Notes under the pieces: generated by a model
The model's database searches: none
The model's input: only the letters and a program-made list of their open reading frames with translations
Told to the model about the DNA's origin: nothing
Made by a program: the position numbers and the translations under genes
Shown: positions 9,292 through 19,174 of the stretch, in pieces
Position numbering within the stretch: position 1 is the first letter of the stretch
Layout of the letters: the number at the start of each line of letters is the position of its first letter
Assembly: GCF_027923225.1 (NCBI RefSeq)
Contig: NZ_BSDI01000016.1
Span: forward strand, 78,158-142,157
DNA from: Phytohabitans aurantiacus
GTDB lineage: Bacteria; Actinomycetota; Actinomycetes; Mycobacteriales; Micromonosporaceae
Reading direction: 5' to 3'
Length of the DNA stretch: 64,000 bases

Positions 9292-9980
9292 TTCGCGCCG
9301 GCGCGCTGGTCGACGATCGTGGCGCCGGTGGGTACGGCGAAGGCGTCTGCGTCCACGGCGTCACGGTACCGGGTCAGCGCGATGTCGACCGCTGAGCCGT
9401 TGACCACACCCGCGAAGCTGCCGAGCACGCCTTCGGTGGTGATACAGGCGTTGAACTTCGAGGCTGCCGCGTTCTGTACCCGCTCCACCTCGACGCAGGT
9501 CGCGTGCCGGCCGGCGACGGTCGTGTCGCTCTGCTCGATGATCGCGTCGGTGTCGAGCGCGGCGGCGGTCAGCAGGCCGATCACCACCGTCGGCGCGACG
9601 AGGCCCTGCGCGCCCGCGTTTTCGAAGAGCGTCACCGCCGGCTTGTTGGCCGGCGTGGGCGGTGCGGTCATCGTGCACGTGGTCCCACCCGAGGCGGTGT
9701 GACACTCGGTGGTGGCCTCCGCGGTGACGGTGACCTTGCCGTTCGGATACACATAGGCCGACCGCAGCGGCTGCTGTGCCTGCGCGATGGTCGCGGCGCG
9801 ACCGCCGGTGAGCTGGTAGTCGGCGGAGTAGGTGAGCTCGCCGGAGCCGTCCAGCCGGCTCGCCAGGTCGTTGACCAGGCTGGCTCTGTCGATCACCTGC
9901 CCGGCGTCGTCCATCGACTGGCACCCGCCCGTGAGGACGGTCACGACAACGAGCGCCAAGAGTGGGCGGGCGAAGGACAT
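9288..9980 (-). CDS. Putative lipoprotein
   Basis: 230-residue exported protein of unknown function. Seen: hydrophobic leader followed by lipobox LTGGC, so lipid attachment at Cys20 is likely. The mature part has YSADYQLTGG near 55 and a pair of cysteines around a Thr-rich stretch (TECHTASGGTTCTM), possibly a disulfide. It resembles LppX/LprG-type or anti-sigma-associated lipoproteins only in general layout, and I do not assign a family. First gene of a two-gene operon with nudC; divergent from eno. Confidence 0.7.
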   Translation of the reverse strand: MSFARPLLALVVVTVLTGGCQSMDDAGQVIDRASLVNDLASRLDGSGELTYSADYQLTGGRAATIAQAQQPLRSAYVYPNGKVTVTAEATTECHTASGGTTCTMTAPPTPANKPAVTLFENAGAQGLVAPTVVIGLLTAAALDTDAIIEQSDTTVAGRHATCVEVERVQNAAASKFNACITTEGVLGSFAGVVNGSAVDIALTRYRDAVDADAFAVPTGATIVDQRAGAK

Positions 9981-10115
9981 GACGGCCAGCCTCCTCGATC
10001 AGGTCCGGCCGGCGCAAGCCGGATCTGTCCGTCCGGATACGCTCTGCAAGCGGAGAAGGCGAACTGTCGGCCGCAGCGCGGCGGCCTGTGAAAGATCAAG
10101 ACGAGGAGCGTCACA

Positions 10116-11402
10116 GTGGCCACCATTGAGGGAATCGTCGCCCGGGAGATTCTCGACTCGCGCGGCAACCCGACCGTCGAGGTCGAGGTCGGGCTGGACG
10201 ACGGCACGGTCGCCCGTGCCGCGGTGCCGTCCGGCGCGTCCACGGGCGCGTTCGAGGCGATCGAGCTGCGCGACGGCGACGCTGACCGGTACGGCGGCAA
10301 GGGCGTCGAGAAGGCCGTCAGCAACATCGAAGACCGGATCGTGGACCAGCTGATCGGGTACGAGGCGAGCGAGCAGCGCCTGATCGACCAGAAGATGTTG
10401 GACATCGACGGCACATCCGACAAGTCGGGCCTCGGTGCCAACGCGATCCTCGGCGTGTCGCTCGCCGTGTCGAAGGCGGCCGCCGGCAGCGCCGAGCTGA
10501 GCCTGTTCCGGTACCTGGGCGGCCCCAACGCGCACCTGCTGCCGGTGCCGATGATGAACATCCTCAACGGTGGGGCCCACGCCGACTCCAACGTCGACGT
10601 GCAGGAGTTCATGGTCGCCCCGATCGGCGCGCCGACCTTCCGCGAGGCGCTGCGGTCCGGTGCCGAGGTCTACCACGCGCTCAAGTCGGTACTGAAGAAG
10701 AAGGGCCTGTCCACCGGCCTCGGTGACGAGGGCGGCTTCGCGCCGAACCTGCCCACCAACGCCGCCGCGCTCGACCTGATCGGCGAGGCGGTCGAAAAGG
10801 CCGGGTACCGCCTGGGCGTCGACATCGTGCTCGCGCTCGACGTGGCCGCGACCGAGTTCTACAAGGACGGCTCGTACGTCTTCGAGGGCGCCGCCAAGTC
10901 GTCCGACGAGATGATCAACTACTACAGCAAGCTGGCCGAGGCGTACCCGATCGTCTCCATCGAAGACCCGCTCGCCGAGGACGACTGGGCGGGCTGGAGC
11001 GCGTTCACCGCCGCGGTGGGCGACAAGATCCAGATCGTCGGCGACGACCTCTTCGTCACCAACCCGGAGCGCATCGCCCGGGGCATCGCCGAAAAGGCCG
11101 CCAACGCGGTACTGGTCAAGGTCAACCAGATCGGCTCGCTCACCGAGACGTTCGACGCGGTCGACCTCGCGCACCGGTCCGGCTTCAAGTGCATGATGAG
11201 CCACCGTTCCGGCGAGACCGAAGACACCACGATCGCCGACCTGGCGGTGGCCACCGGCTGCGGCCAGATCAAGACCGGTGCGCCCGCGCGCTCCGACCGG
11301 GTGGCCAAGTACAACCAGCTGCTCCGGATCGAGGAGGAGCTGGGCGACGCGGCGCGCTACGCGGGTGCCGGTGCCTTCCCGAGGTACCGTTCGGCTAGCT
11401 GA
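10116..11402 (+). CDS. eno: Enolase
   Basis: Glycolytic enolase: 2-phosphoglycerate to PEP. Seen in 428 residues: the N-terminal ILDSRGNPTVEVEV motif, GASTGAFEA, catalytic GDEGGFAPN, Lys in VLVKVNQIGSLTE, and signature SHRSGETEDT. Length is typical. GTG start with GAGGAG ten bases upstream. It begins the dense run eno-ftsB-DUF501-argA-like-ppx, a common actinobacterial arrangement. A GC-rich inverted repeat (GGCCGC...GCGGCC) lies in the 135-bp gap before it. Confidence 0.98.
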   Translation: MATIEGIVAREILDSRGNPTVEVEVGLDDGTVARAAVPSGASTGAFEAIELRDGDADRYGGKGVEKAVSNIEDRIVDQLIGYEASEQRLIDQKMLDIDGTSDKSGLGANAILGVSLAVSKAAAGSAELSLFRYLGGPNAHLLPVPMMNILNGGAHADSNVDVQEFMVAPIGAPTFREALRSGAEVYHALKSVLKKKGLSTGLGDEGGFAPNLPTNAAALDLIGEAVEKAGYRLGVDIVLALDVAATEFYKDGSYVFEGAAKSSDEMINYYSKLAEAYPIVSIEDPLAEDDWAGWSAFTAAVGDKIQIVGDDLFVTNPERIARGIAEKAANAVLVKVNQIGSLTETFDAVDLAHRSGFKCMMSHRSGETEDTTIADLAVATGCGQIKTGAPARSDRVAKYNQLLRIEEELGDAARYAGAGAFPRYRSAS

Positions 11403-11434
11403 CCAAGCGCTTCTGGGGAGGAGGGCGGCACCAC

Positions 11435-12025
11435 ATGACACAGCGGCTCACGCCGAGCGGGCAGCGCCCCGCACGGCGTTCCCGCGGTGCCGCCCCCCGA
11501 CGCCCCGCGATCGCCCGAGAGCAGCGTGACCAGCGCGGTCAGGCGAGCCGAGACGCCAGCGACTCCGGGCGGTCGGCCAACCGGCCAGCGGCCGCCCGGC
11601 GCGCACCGGTGCGGCGCACCAGCGCGCCACAGCCGCGCCGCTTCACCGGGCGGGCCACCGTGCTCCTCGTGGTGCTCATCGCGCTCGCCCTCGGCTACAC
11701 GTACCCGGTGCGCGTGTACCTGACGCAGCAGTCCGACATCGCTCGCATGGAGGCCGCGCAAGAGACCCAGCGCCGGCGGATCGGCGAACTGAGCGAGCAG
11801 GCCGCGCTGTGGCGCGACGAGGAGTACATCAAGATCCAGGCACGGAAGCGGTTCTACATGGTCTATCCGGGCGAGACGCCCCTGGTGGTGCTCAGCGACC
11901 CCGAGGGCGCGGCGCGCGACGCCGGCATCGACCCCAAGGCGGGCAAGGGCGCCAAGCCCGACCCCTGGTACGACACGCTGTGGTCGAGCATCCAGGCGGC
12001 CAACAACGCGGGGTCGCGGCCTTGA
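11435..12025 (+). CDS. ftsB: Septum formation initiator FtsB/DivIC family
   Basis: Bitopic divisome protein that acts with FtsL and FtsQ to activate septal peptidoglycan synthesis. Seen: a long basic, Ala/Arg/Pro-rich cytoplasmic tail (1-72), one membrane helix (about 74-92), then a short coiled coil (EAAQETQRRRIGELSEQAAL) and the conserved segment DEEYIKIQARKRFYMVYPGE. The gene lies 32 bp after eno and overlaps DUF501. The long N-terminal tail is typical for actinobacteria. Confidence 0.9.
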   Translation: MTQRLTPSGQRPARRSRGAAPRRPAIAREQRDQRGQASRDASDSGRSANRPAAARRAPVRRTSAPQPRRFTGRATVLLVVLIALALGYTYPVRVYLTQQSDIARMEAAQETQRRRIGELSEQAALWRDEEYIKIQARKRFYMVYPGETPLVVLSDPEGAARDAGIDPKAGKGAKPDPWYDTLWSSIQAANNAGSRP

Positions 12026-12534
12026 CGGTACCCCCACCGGAGCGTGAGCCTGCGACGCAGGCCGACCTCGACGCGGTGGCCGCGCAGCTCGGACGGACGC
12101 CGCGCGGCACGCGAGCGGTGGCCCACCGCTGCCCCTGCGGCCTGCCTGATGTCGTCGAGACCACGCCGCGCCTCGCCGACGGCACGCCCTTCCCGACGCT
12201 CTTCTACCTGACTTGCCCCCGCGCGACCGCGGCGTGCTCGCGCCTGGAGTCCGCCGGCCTGATGAAGGAGATGGCCGAGCGGCTCGCGGCGGATCCAGAG
12301 CTGGCCGAGCAGTACCGCGCCGCCCACGAGGACTACCTCGCGCGGCGCGACAAGATCGGGCAGGTGCCGGAGATCGAGGGCGTGTCGGCGGGCGGCATGC
12401 CTGGACGGGTCAAGTGCCTGCACGTGCACCTGGCTCACTCGCTGGCCGTGGGCCCGGGCGTCAACCCGTTCGGAGACGAGACGGCCGAGCTCATCGCGCC
12501 CTGGTGGTCGGACGGGCCATGCGTGACGTCGTGA
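12022..12534 (+). CDS. DUF501 domain protein
   Basis: About 170 residues; DUF501, function unknown, nearly always next to ftsB and ppx in actinobacteria. Seen: HRCPCGLPDVVETTPRL, then TPFPTLFYLTCPRA near residue 56 and a conserved C-terminal VKCLHVHLAHSLA with GVNPFGDE. Conserved Cys and His residues hint at metal binding, which is inference. I chose TTG at 12022 because it makes a 4-bp TTGA overlap with the ftsB stop and leaves the conserved part intact; the next in-frame start is GTG at 12076. Confidence 0.85.
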   Translation: MTVPPPEREPATQADLDAVAAQLGRTPRGTRAVAHRCPCGLPDVVETTPRLADGTPFPTLFYLTCPRATAACSRLESAGLMKEMAERLAADPELAEQYRAAHEDYLARRDKIGQVPEIEGVSAGGMPGRVKCLHVHLAHSLAVGPGVNPFGDETAELIAPWWSDGPCVTS

Positions 12535-13025
12535 TCCGGCGCGCCCGCACGACCGACGTGCGGCGCATCCGCGAGCTGATCGACATGTACACCGGCGGGC
12601 GCCGGATGCTCAGCAAGGCCACCGTGACGCTGTACGAGGACGTGCAGGAGTTCTGGGTGGCGGCCAGGGTGTCCGACGACGTGGTCGTGGGCTGCGGCGC
12701 GCTGCACGTGATGTGGGAAGACCTCGCCGAGATCCGCACGGTGGCCGTCGACCCCTCCTGCCGCGGCCTGAAGATCGGCCAGCGGATCGTCTCGGAGCTG
12801 ATCGGGGTGGCCCGCGACGTGGGCGTGTCCCGGGTGTTCGTGCTGACGTTCGAGACCGGGTTCTTCGGGTCCTTCGGTTTCAAGGAGATCGACGGCGCGC
12901 CGGTGCCGCATCCGGTGTACGAGCAGCTGCTGCGCTCGTACGACGAGGGTGTCGCCGAGTTCCTCGACCTGGAGCGGGTGAAGCCGAACACTCTCGGTAA
13001 CACCCGGATGCTGCTGCACTTGTAG
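12519..13025 (+). CDS. Amino-acid N-acetyltransferase (actinobacterial ArgA-type GNAT)
   Basis: Single-domain GNAT enzyme resembling the short N-acetylglutamate synthases of actinobacteria (first step of arginine synthesis). Seen: IRRARTTDVRRIRELIDMY at the N-terminus, motif A EIRTVAVDPSCRGLKIGQ binding acetyl-CoA, and the conserved C-terminus DLERVKPNTLGNTRMLLHL. 168 residues with the ATG at 12519, which overlaps DUF501 by 16 bp. GTG at 12531 would give a 4-bp GTGA overlap and is an equally good start. Substrate is inferred from the family. Confidence 0.85.
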   Translation: MRDVVIRRARTTDVRRIRELIDMYTGGRRMLSKATVTLYEDVQEFWVAARVSDDVVVGCGALHVMWEDLAEIRTVAVDPSCRGLKIGQRIVSELIGVARDVGVSRVFVLTFETGFFGSFGFKEIDGAPVPHPVYEQLLRSYDEGVAEFLDLERVKPNTLGNTRMLLHL

Positions 13026-13035
13026 GGTTGCGGCC

Positions 13036-13947
13036 ATGAAGAGGGTGGCGGCGATCGACTGCGGGACCAACTCGATCCGGCTCCTGATCGCTTCGCCAGG
13101 GCCCGACGGGCTCGTCGACATCGTCCGCCGGATGGAGATCGTGCGGCTCGGCCAGGGCGTCGACCGCACGGGGCGGCTCGCGCCGGAGGCCCTGGAACGC
13201 ACCCGGGTGGCGCTGGCGTCGTACGCGGCGCAGATCGCCGAGCACGAGGCGTCGCGGGTGCGGATGGTCGCCACGTCGGCGACGCGCGACGCGTCCAACG
13301 CCGACGAGTTCCGGGTCATGGTCAAGGAGACGCTCGGCGTCGAGCCCGAGGTCGTGACCGGCGACGAGGAGGCCAGGCTCTCCTTCACCGGGGCGGTACG
13401 CGGCCTGTCCGCCGAGGCGCCCTATCTCGTGGTCGACATCGGCGGCGGCTCCACGGAGTTCGTGGTCGGCGCATCCACAGTGGACTCGGCCATCTCCGTC
13501 GACATCGGCTGCGTCCGGATGACCGAGCGGCACCTGCACACCGACCCGCCCGGTTCGGCGGAGGTCACCGCGGCGACGGCCGACATCACGGCGGCGGTCG
13601 ACCGGGCGCTCGCCGCGGTCGACGGGGGCCGAGCGGCGACCCTGGTCGGGCTGGCCGGCTCGGTGACGACGGTGGCGGCGATCGCCCTGGGCCTGACCTC
13701 GTACCAGCCGGAGCGCATCCACCACGCCCGCATCTCGTACGACGACGTGGCGGCGGTGACCGCCCGCATGCTCGAATCGACGACTGAGCAGCGCTTGGCG
13801 ATCCCGGTGATGCACCCGGGCCGAGCCGACGTGTTCGCGGCGGGCGCCCTGATCCTCCGCACCATCATGGACCGCTCGGGCATGTCGTCCGTGGTGGCCA
13901 GCGAACACGACATCCTAGACGGCATAGCCTGGTCCATCACCTCGTGA
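13036..13947 (+). CDS. ppx: Exopolyphosphatase / pppGpp phosphohydrolase family (Ppx/GppA)
   Basis: Actin-like-fold phosphatase acting on polyphosphate and possibly (p)ppGpp. Seen in 303 residues: phosphate-1 motif AIDCGTNSIRLLIA (6-19), TSATRDASNADEF, and phosphate-2 motif VVDIGGGSTEFVVG (133-146). It is the short actinobacterial form without the C-terminal HD domain. TAGGGT at 13023-13028, seven bases before the ATG and overlapping the stop of the previous gene, could give an internal leaderless transcript. The stop codon lies inside a palindromic repeat. Confidence 0.9.
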   Translation: MKRVAAIDCGTNSIRLLIASPGPDGLVDIVRRMEIVRLGQGVDRTGRLAPEALERTRVALASYAAQIAEHEASRVRMVATSATRDASNADEFRVMVKETLGVEPEVVTGDEEARLSFTGAVRGLSAEAPYLVVDIGGGSTEFVVGASTVDSAISVDIGCVRMTERHLHTDPPGSAEVTAATADITAAVDRALAAVDGGRAATLVGLAGSVTTVAAIALGLTSYQPERIHHARISYDDVAAVTARMLESTTEQRLAIPVMHPGRADVFAAGALILRTIMDRSGMSSVVASEHDILDGIAWSITS

Positions 13948-13997
13948 TCAGGGCGTCCCTGAAGTCGTTAGGGCGACTTGAGGGACGCTCTGATCAC
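13944..13997. terminator. Palindromic repeat family A, copy 1 (bidirectional terminator between convergent genes)
   Basis: 24-nt arms (13944-13967 and 13974-13997) around a 6-nt loop, with one G:U pair and one mismatch. The outer sequence is GTGATCAGGGCGTCCCT. The ppx stop codon lies in the left arm and a convergent gene ends 12 bp beyond the right arm. A near-identical element is at 34164-34223. There is no U-tract, but a stem this long is plausible as an actinobacterial terminator. Confidence 0.75.
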
Positions 13998-14008
13998 TGA
14001 GGGAACTG

Positions 14009-14440
14009 TTAGTGCGTGCGGCGGAGGTCGGCCCTTGATTGTTCGCGGGGGTCGGATTCGTCTCGCGACCACCACCAGGCATAGCTGATCGCGCCTGGTT
14101 GGGGGAGCTCCAGCACGATGCGGGCCACTAGGGGGCCCTCGTACGCGGTGAACTCGCCCGGACCGGTCTCGCTGAAGCGCACCACGCCCGGCAGCTCCAG
14201 GCAGGCAACGTGCAGCTCCAGCCGTCCGCCCTCGCCGGCGACCAGGACAGTGTGCTCGACGTGCTGGAGGCCGTTGCGGTCGTTGGTGGCCTCGTAGTCG
14301 AGGGTCACGGCGCGCCCGCGCACGACCGTAGCCACCGCCATCCGCGCGACGAACGGTCCGCTCTCCGGGCCGTCGCCGCGTCCCCGGTACACGCCCGCGG
14401 CGCTGGCGAGGCGCCCGAGCACATCTTCCTTGGCACGCAC
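14009..14440 (-). CDS. Conserved hypothetical protein, single small domain
   Basis: 143 residues from GTG 14440; not recognised with confidence. Seen: GVYRGRGDG near the N-terminus, then beta-strand-like segments (AVTLDYEATNDRNG, VEHTVLVAGEGGRLELHV, RFSETGPGEFTAYEG), suggesting a small beta-barrel or lipocalin-like fold. It ends in a basic tail. An upstream start (GTG 14527) exists, but TACTGT six bases before GTG 14440 fits a leaderless start and the extra 29 residues look non-conserved. Confidence 0.55.
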   Translation of the reverse strand: MRAKEDVLGRLASAAGVYRGRGDGPESGPFVARMAVATVVRGRAVTLDYEATNDRNGLQHVEHTVLVAGEGGRLELHVACLELPGVVRFSETGPGEFTAYEGPLVARIVLELPQPGAISYAWWWSRDESDPREQSRADLRRTH

Positions 14441-14616
14441 GGCGACACAGTATCCGCACGCGGCTACGACACCCTGCGCCGCGTGCGCGCCGCCGGATTC
14501 CGACGCCCTCTGCCACTGGGTGACCACCGCCAGCTACTGGGGTGGCGGGGGTTGACCAGGGCCGCTACGGTCGCGCAGGTCAACCGCTGAAAGAAACCTG
14601 GGAGAGGACCCAAGTC

Positions 14617-15141
14617 GTGACGAACCAGCCACCCCAGTACCCGGGCGCTGCGCCGCAGCCGCAGCCATCGGACCAGGGCTGGGGAGCGGCCCCGCCGCCT
14701 CCACCGCACACCGAGGGCTTCGGCCCGGCCGGTGCGCCACTGCCGCCGTCTCTCCAGCCGCCGAAGAAGAGCGGCGCCGGCAAGAAGATCCTCGGCATCG
14801 TCGGCGGTCTCGTCGTGGCGCTGGTCGTGGCGGGCGGCCTCGCGTTCGCGCGCGGTGCGCTGCAGGAGGACAAGACGGCCGAGGCCAAGCAGGGGGACTG
14901 CATCGCCGACCTGCCGGACGTCAAGGAGGGCGAGGAGGCCGAGGCCAACAACGCCAAGCCGGTGACGTGCGGCACGGCCGAGGCGAAGTACACCGTGGTC
15001 GGTCGCGTCGACAACCTGACCGCCGCGCAGGCATCCTCCGACGGGGTGTGCCAGCCGTTCGTGGCGCAGGGCGCCGAGATGATCTTCTACAGCATCCCGC
15101 CCGCGGGTAAGGGCTACGTGCTCTGCCTCAAGCCCACCTGA
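14617..15141 (+). CDS. Proline-rich single-pass membrane protein, LppU/SCO3897-like
   Basis: 174 residues. Seen: a Pro/Gln-rich cytoplasmic N-terminus (PQYPGAAPQPQPS, then PPPPPH), a basic stop (KKSGAGKK), one membrane helix (about 57-76), and an outer domain with GDCIADL, PVTCGTAEAKY, GVCQPF and VLCLKPT. These four cysteines probably form disulfides. The layout matches the actinobacterial LppU/SCO3897 family of unknown function. GTG at 14617 was chosen because GGAGAGGA lies eight bases upstream; an in-frame GTG 25 codons earlier lacks a ribosome-binding site. Confidence 0.75.
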   Translation: MTNQPPQYPGAAPQPQPSDQGWGAAPPPPPHTEGFGPAGAPLPPSLQPPKKSGAGKKILGIVGGLVVALVVAGGLAFARGALQEDKTAEAKQGDCIADLPDVKEGEEAEANNAKPVTCGTAEAKYTVVGRVDNLTAAQASSDGVCQPFVAQGAEMIFYSIPPAGKGYVLCLKPT

Positions 15142-15153
15142 TATACCGCAAAA

Positions 15154-15202
15154 ACGGCGGCGCAGCGTACACCAGGCAACAACGAGGTGTACGCCACGCC
15201 GT
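15154..15202 (+). terminator. Hairpin terminator after the LppU-like gene
   Basis: Perfect 9-bp stem GCGTACACC (15165-15173) with GGTGTACGC (15186-15194), extended outward by ACGGCG/CGCCGT, 13 bp after the stop codon. The loop is 12 nt. No U-tract. Confidence 0.65.
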
Positions 15203-15302
15203 CGTCTGCTTTCCCCCCGCGTGACGGCGTGACACGCTACCGGCACGCAACGACGCCACTGTGCGACCAGCCAACGATGACTGACCGACAGGAGGACGGC
15301 AT

Positions 15303-15995
15303 ATGGGGGAAATGGTTAGCTATCGCAGCAACGGGGGGACCAGCGAGGGGTATCTCGCCGTTCCGACCTCGGGTAGCGACCAGACGGTCCCGGCCGTTGT
15401 CGTGATCCAGGAGTACTGGGGACTCGTGCCCCACATCAAGGCGCTCGCCGATCGGTTCGCCGATGCCGGCTTCGTGGCGCTCGCTCCTGACCTCTACCAC
15501 GGCCTGCACACGACCGAGCCGGACGAGGCGGGCAAGCTGCTCATGGGCCTCGCGATGGATCAGGCGGCCAAAGACATCGCGGGAGCCGCCGCCTACCTGA
15601 CCGAGCGGCCGGAGGTGACCGGCAAGGTCGGCGCGGTCGGGTTCTGTGCGGGCGGCAGCCTGGCCCTGTGGTCGGCGACGCTGTCGGACCAGATCGTGGC
15701 GGCCGTCGGCTTCTATCCGAAGCTGCCCTGGGAGCGGATGCGTCCCGAGTGGACCGGATACGCGGGCAAGTCCGCGGTGATCCACTGCTCCGAGGCGGAC
15801 GGCACGTCGGCTGACGAGGGCGTGCAGGTCGCCCGTCGCTCGATCGAGGCAGCCGGCGGTGAGTGCGTCCTCTACGACTACCCCGGCACCAAGCACGCGT
15901 TCTTCAACGACGACCGCCCCGAGGTCTTCGATCGGGACTCGGCCGCCAGCGCATGGGCCCGTACCCTCGTGCACTTCCGTGCCAAGCTCCGCTGA
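15303..15995 (+). CDS. Dienelactone hydrolase family protein
   Basis: Alpha/beta-hydrolase of 230 residues related to carboxymethylenebutenolidase. Seen: oxyanion region VVVIQEYWGL with Glu37, nucleophile Cys115 in GFCAGGS, acidic residue in HCSEADG near 166, and catalytic His198 in YPGTKHAFF, a complete Cys-Asp-His triad. No signal peptide. ATG with AGGAGG seven bases upstream. The next gene, a uracil-DNA glycosylase, overlaps by 17 bp. Natural substrate unknown. Confidence 0.9.
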   Translation: MGEMVSYRSNGGTSEGYLAVPTSGSDQTVPAVVVIQEYWGLVPHIKALADRFADAGFVALAPDLYHGLHTTEPDEAGKLLMGLAMDQAAKDIAGAAAYLTERPEVTGKVGAVGFCAGGSLALWSATLSDQIVAAVGFYPKLPWERMRPEWTGYAGKSAVIHCSEADGTSADEGVQVARRSIEAAGGECVLYDYPGTKHAFFNDDRPEVFDRDSAASAWARTLVHFRAKLR

Positions 15996-16728
15996 TCCGC
16001 GTACCGCTGACGAAGTGGCCGCCCGCGCCGAGCGGGCGGCCGATCTGCCCGACCTCGACGGCGCCATTGCCGGTTGTTTCGCCTGCCCCCGGCTGGTCGC
16101 GTGGCGGGAGGAGGTCGGGCGGGTCAAGCGGGCGTCGTTCCGCGACCAGGAGTACTGGACGCGCCCGGTGCCCGGATTCGGTGTAGTCGGCGCGCGCCTC
16201 GCGATCCTGGGGCTGGCGCCGGCGGCCCACGGCGGCAACCGCACCGGCCGGATCTTCACCGGTGACCGCTCGGGCGACGTGCTCTTCGCCGCGCTGCACC
16301 GGGCCAGCCTCGCCAACCAGCCGACGAGCGTATGGCGCGACGACGGCCTGGCACTGCGAGACACGCGGATCTTCTCGGCGGTGCGCTGCGCGCCACCCGA
16401 CAACAAGCCCACGCCGGTGGAGCGCGACACCTGCGCACCGTGGTTGCACCGCGAGCTCGCGCTGATCAAGCCCGCGCTGCGGGTCGTCGTGGCGCTGGGT
16501 GCGTTCGCCTGGTCGGCATGGTGGCCGGCGATGACCGCCGTCTACGGGGTCCGGCCGCCGGTGCCGCGTCCCCCGTTCGGGCACGGCGCGCGATGGACGG
16601 GCAACGGCACACCAACTGTGATGGGGTGTTATCACGTCAGTCAGCAGAACACCTTTACCGGACGGCTCACACCCGCGATGCTGGACGAGGTGTTCGCTGA
16701 AGCGAAGTTACTAGCGGGGATCGACTGA
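15979..16728 (+). CDS. Type-5 uracil-DNA glycosylase (UDGb)
   Basis: Removes uracil or deaminated bases from DNA. Seen: Fe-S cluster cysteines (CFACPRL near 33-36, then CAPPDNKP and DTCAPW), active motif GLAPAAHGGNRTGRIFTGD, and the second motif HVSQQNTFTGRLT. GTG 15979 overlaps the hydrolase gene and gives 249 residues; GTG 16015 is an alternative. Codon 244 (16708-16710) is TTA, a rare leucine codon read by the tRNA at 24.4 kb, so translation could depend on that tRNA late in growth (inference from Streptomyces bldA). Confidence 0.92.
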   Translation: MPSSADPRTADEVAARAERAADLPDLDGAIAGCFACPRLVAWREEVGRVKRASFRDQEYWTRPVPGFGVVGARLAILGLAPAAHGGNRTGRIFTGDRSGDVLFAALHRASLANQPTSVWRDDGLALRDTRIFSAVRCAPPDNKPTPVERDTCAPWLHRELALIKPALRVVVALGAFAWSAWWPAMTAVYGVRPPVPRPPFGHGARWTGNGTPTVMGCYHVSQQNTFTGRLTPAMLDEVFAEAKLLAGID

Positions 16729-16743
16729 AGGTGCCGGTACGGT

Positions 16744-16764
16744 TAATGGTGCATCCATTAGCCT
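16744..16764 (+). promoter_or_regulatory. Inverted repeat and -10 box upstream of the DUF4129/MoxR operon
   Basis: TAATGG (16744-16749) and CCATTA (16755-16760) form a 17-bp palindrome with a 5-nt spacer, overlapping a -10-like TAGCCT at 16759-16764. It lies 24 bp before the first gene. An operator for an unidentified repressor is a reasonable inference. Confidence 0.45.
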
Positions 16765-16788
16765 GACATTTCGGACAAAACGCCAAAG

Positions 16789-17487
16789 ATGGTTTTCGGG
16801 TTCTTGCGGAGATGGTGGCCCCTGGCCGGGGTCGCCGTTTTGCTCACGCTGGCCGCGGTCGCGGCTGCCCATTCGTCGGTGCGATTGGGCCGGGTCGAGT
16901 CGCCGGCCGGCCCCGCGCCGTCGCTGGAGGAGCCCGAACGCATCCGGGTCGAGCCCAGCGAAACGGCCGAACCCTTCGCCGCGGCGTCCGTTACCGTGCC
17001 GTCCTGGCTCGTCAAGCTCGTCGTGGCGATCGGCATCGTGCTCCTGGCCGTACTCATCGGCATGATGGTCTGGGTGCTGGCGCGTGACCTGGTCAAGAAG
17101 CGACGCATGCGCGCCATGCCCGCGCGCCGGGCGCGGCCCGGTCAGACCAGCGCGCAGGACGTCGTCGCGGCGCTCGACGCCGGGCTGGTCGACCTCTCCG
17201 ACGCCGACAGCGACCCGCGCCGCGCGGTGATCGCCTGCTGGCTGCGGCTGGAGCAGGCGGCCGCCGCCGCGGGTACGCCCAGACAGGCCACCGACACGCC
17301 GACCGACCTGGTCACCCGCCTGCTCGCCGGCCACCACATCAGCGCCGACGTGCTGGCCCGCTTCGCCGACGTGTACCGGGAGGCCCGGTACGCCACGCAC
17401 ACCGTCGACGAGCGGATGCGCACCCAGGCTCGCGAGGCGCTCCAGCGGCTGCGCGCCGAGCTGACCGCGGGAGCCGTCCATGAGTGA
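16789..17487 (+). CDS. DUF4129 domain membrane protein
   Basis: 232 residues. Seen: N-terminal membrane helix (about 10-27), an outside loop, a second helix (about 72-97), then a cytoplasmic DUF4129 domain with CWLRLEQAAAAAG and PTDLVTRLL followed by FADVYREARYATH. DUF4129 proteins often accompany MoxR and DUF58 proteins and transglutaminases; all but the transglutaminase occur here. First gene of a five-gene operon; it overlaps the next gene by 8 bp. Confidence 0.8.
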   Translation: MVFGFLRRWWPLAGVAVLLTLAAVAAAHSSVRLGRVESPAGPAPSLEEPERIRVEPSETAEPFAAASVTVPSWLVKLVVAIGIVLLAVLIGMMVWVLARDLVKKRRMRAMPARRARPGQTSAQDVVAALDAGLVDLSDADSDPRRAVIACWLRLEQAAAAAGTPRQATDTPTDLVTRLLAGHHISADVLARFADVYREARYATHTVDERMRTQAREALQRLRAELTAGAVHE

Positions 17488-18066
17488 CGCCAGCACCAGC
17501 ATCGACGACCTGCTCCGCCACGACGACGAGCCACCGCCCAAGCCGGAACGCGAGGTCAGCGGCCTCGGCTGGTGGGTACGCACGGCGTTCGTGGCGACCG
17601 GGCTCGCGGCGGTCGCGGTCTTCGCGTTCCGGCTGTTCGGATACGGCCTGTCGATCCCGCTCGCGCTCGGTACCTTCATGGCGCTGCTCGTCCTGCGCCG
17701 CGCGGTCGCGCTGGTCGCGGCGCCGGCGGCCGTCAAGGTCTTCGTCCGGCGGCCAGCCGGCGAAGAAGACGGCAACTACAACTGGGCGGCAGGCGAAGAC
17801 GGCCTGAACGCGGCGGTGCGCCGGTGGGAAAACCGGCTCGCCTGGGCCGACCGCGAGCCCGATCGGTTCGTCCGCTCGCCGCAGCCCAAGCTGGCGCAGA
17901 TCGTCGACGAGCGGCTCCGGCAACGGCACGGCTTCACGACCACCAGTGACCCTATGCGCGCGCGTGCGCTGCTCGGTGATCCACTATGGACGCTGCTCAC
18001 CAAGCCGCCCAAGCGCACCCCCCATTTCCGCGACCTGACGGCAATCGTCTCGCACCTGGAGAAGCT

Positions 18067-18070
<4 letters not shown>
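17480..18070 (+). CDS. Hypothetical two-helix membrane protein of the MoxR operon
   Basis: 196 residues, family not recognised. Seen: acidic/proline-rich start (DDLLRHDDEPPPKPER), two membrane helices (about 33-50 and 54-75), then a charged cytoplasmic domain with NAAVRRWENRLAWADRE and the C-terminal HFRDLTAIVSHLEKL. Both ends overlap neighbours (8 bp upstream, 4-bp ATGA with moxR), so it is translationally coupled and probably works with the MoxR ATPase. Confidence 0.7.
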
Positions 18071-19140
<1,070 letters not shown>

Positions 19141-19174
19141 GCATGCGCTTGGTGGCGGCTGCGGGAGCCGGCGC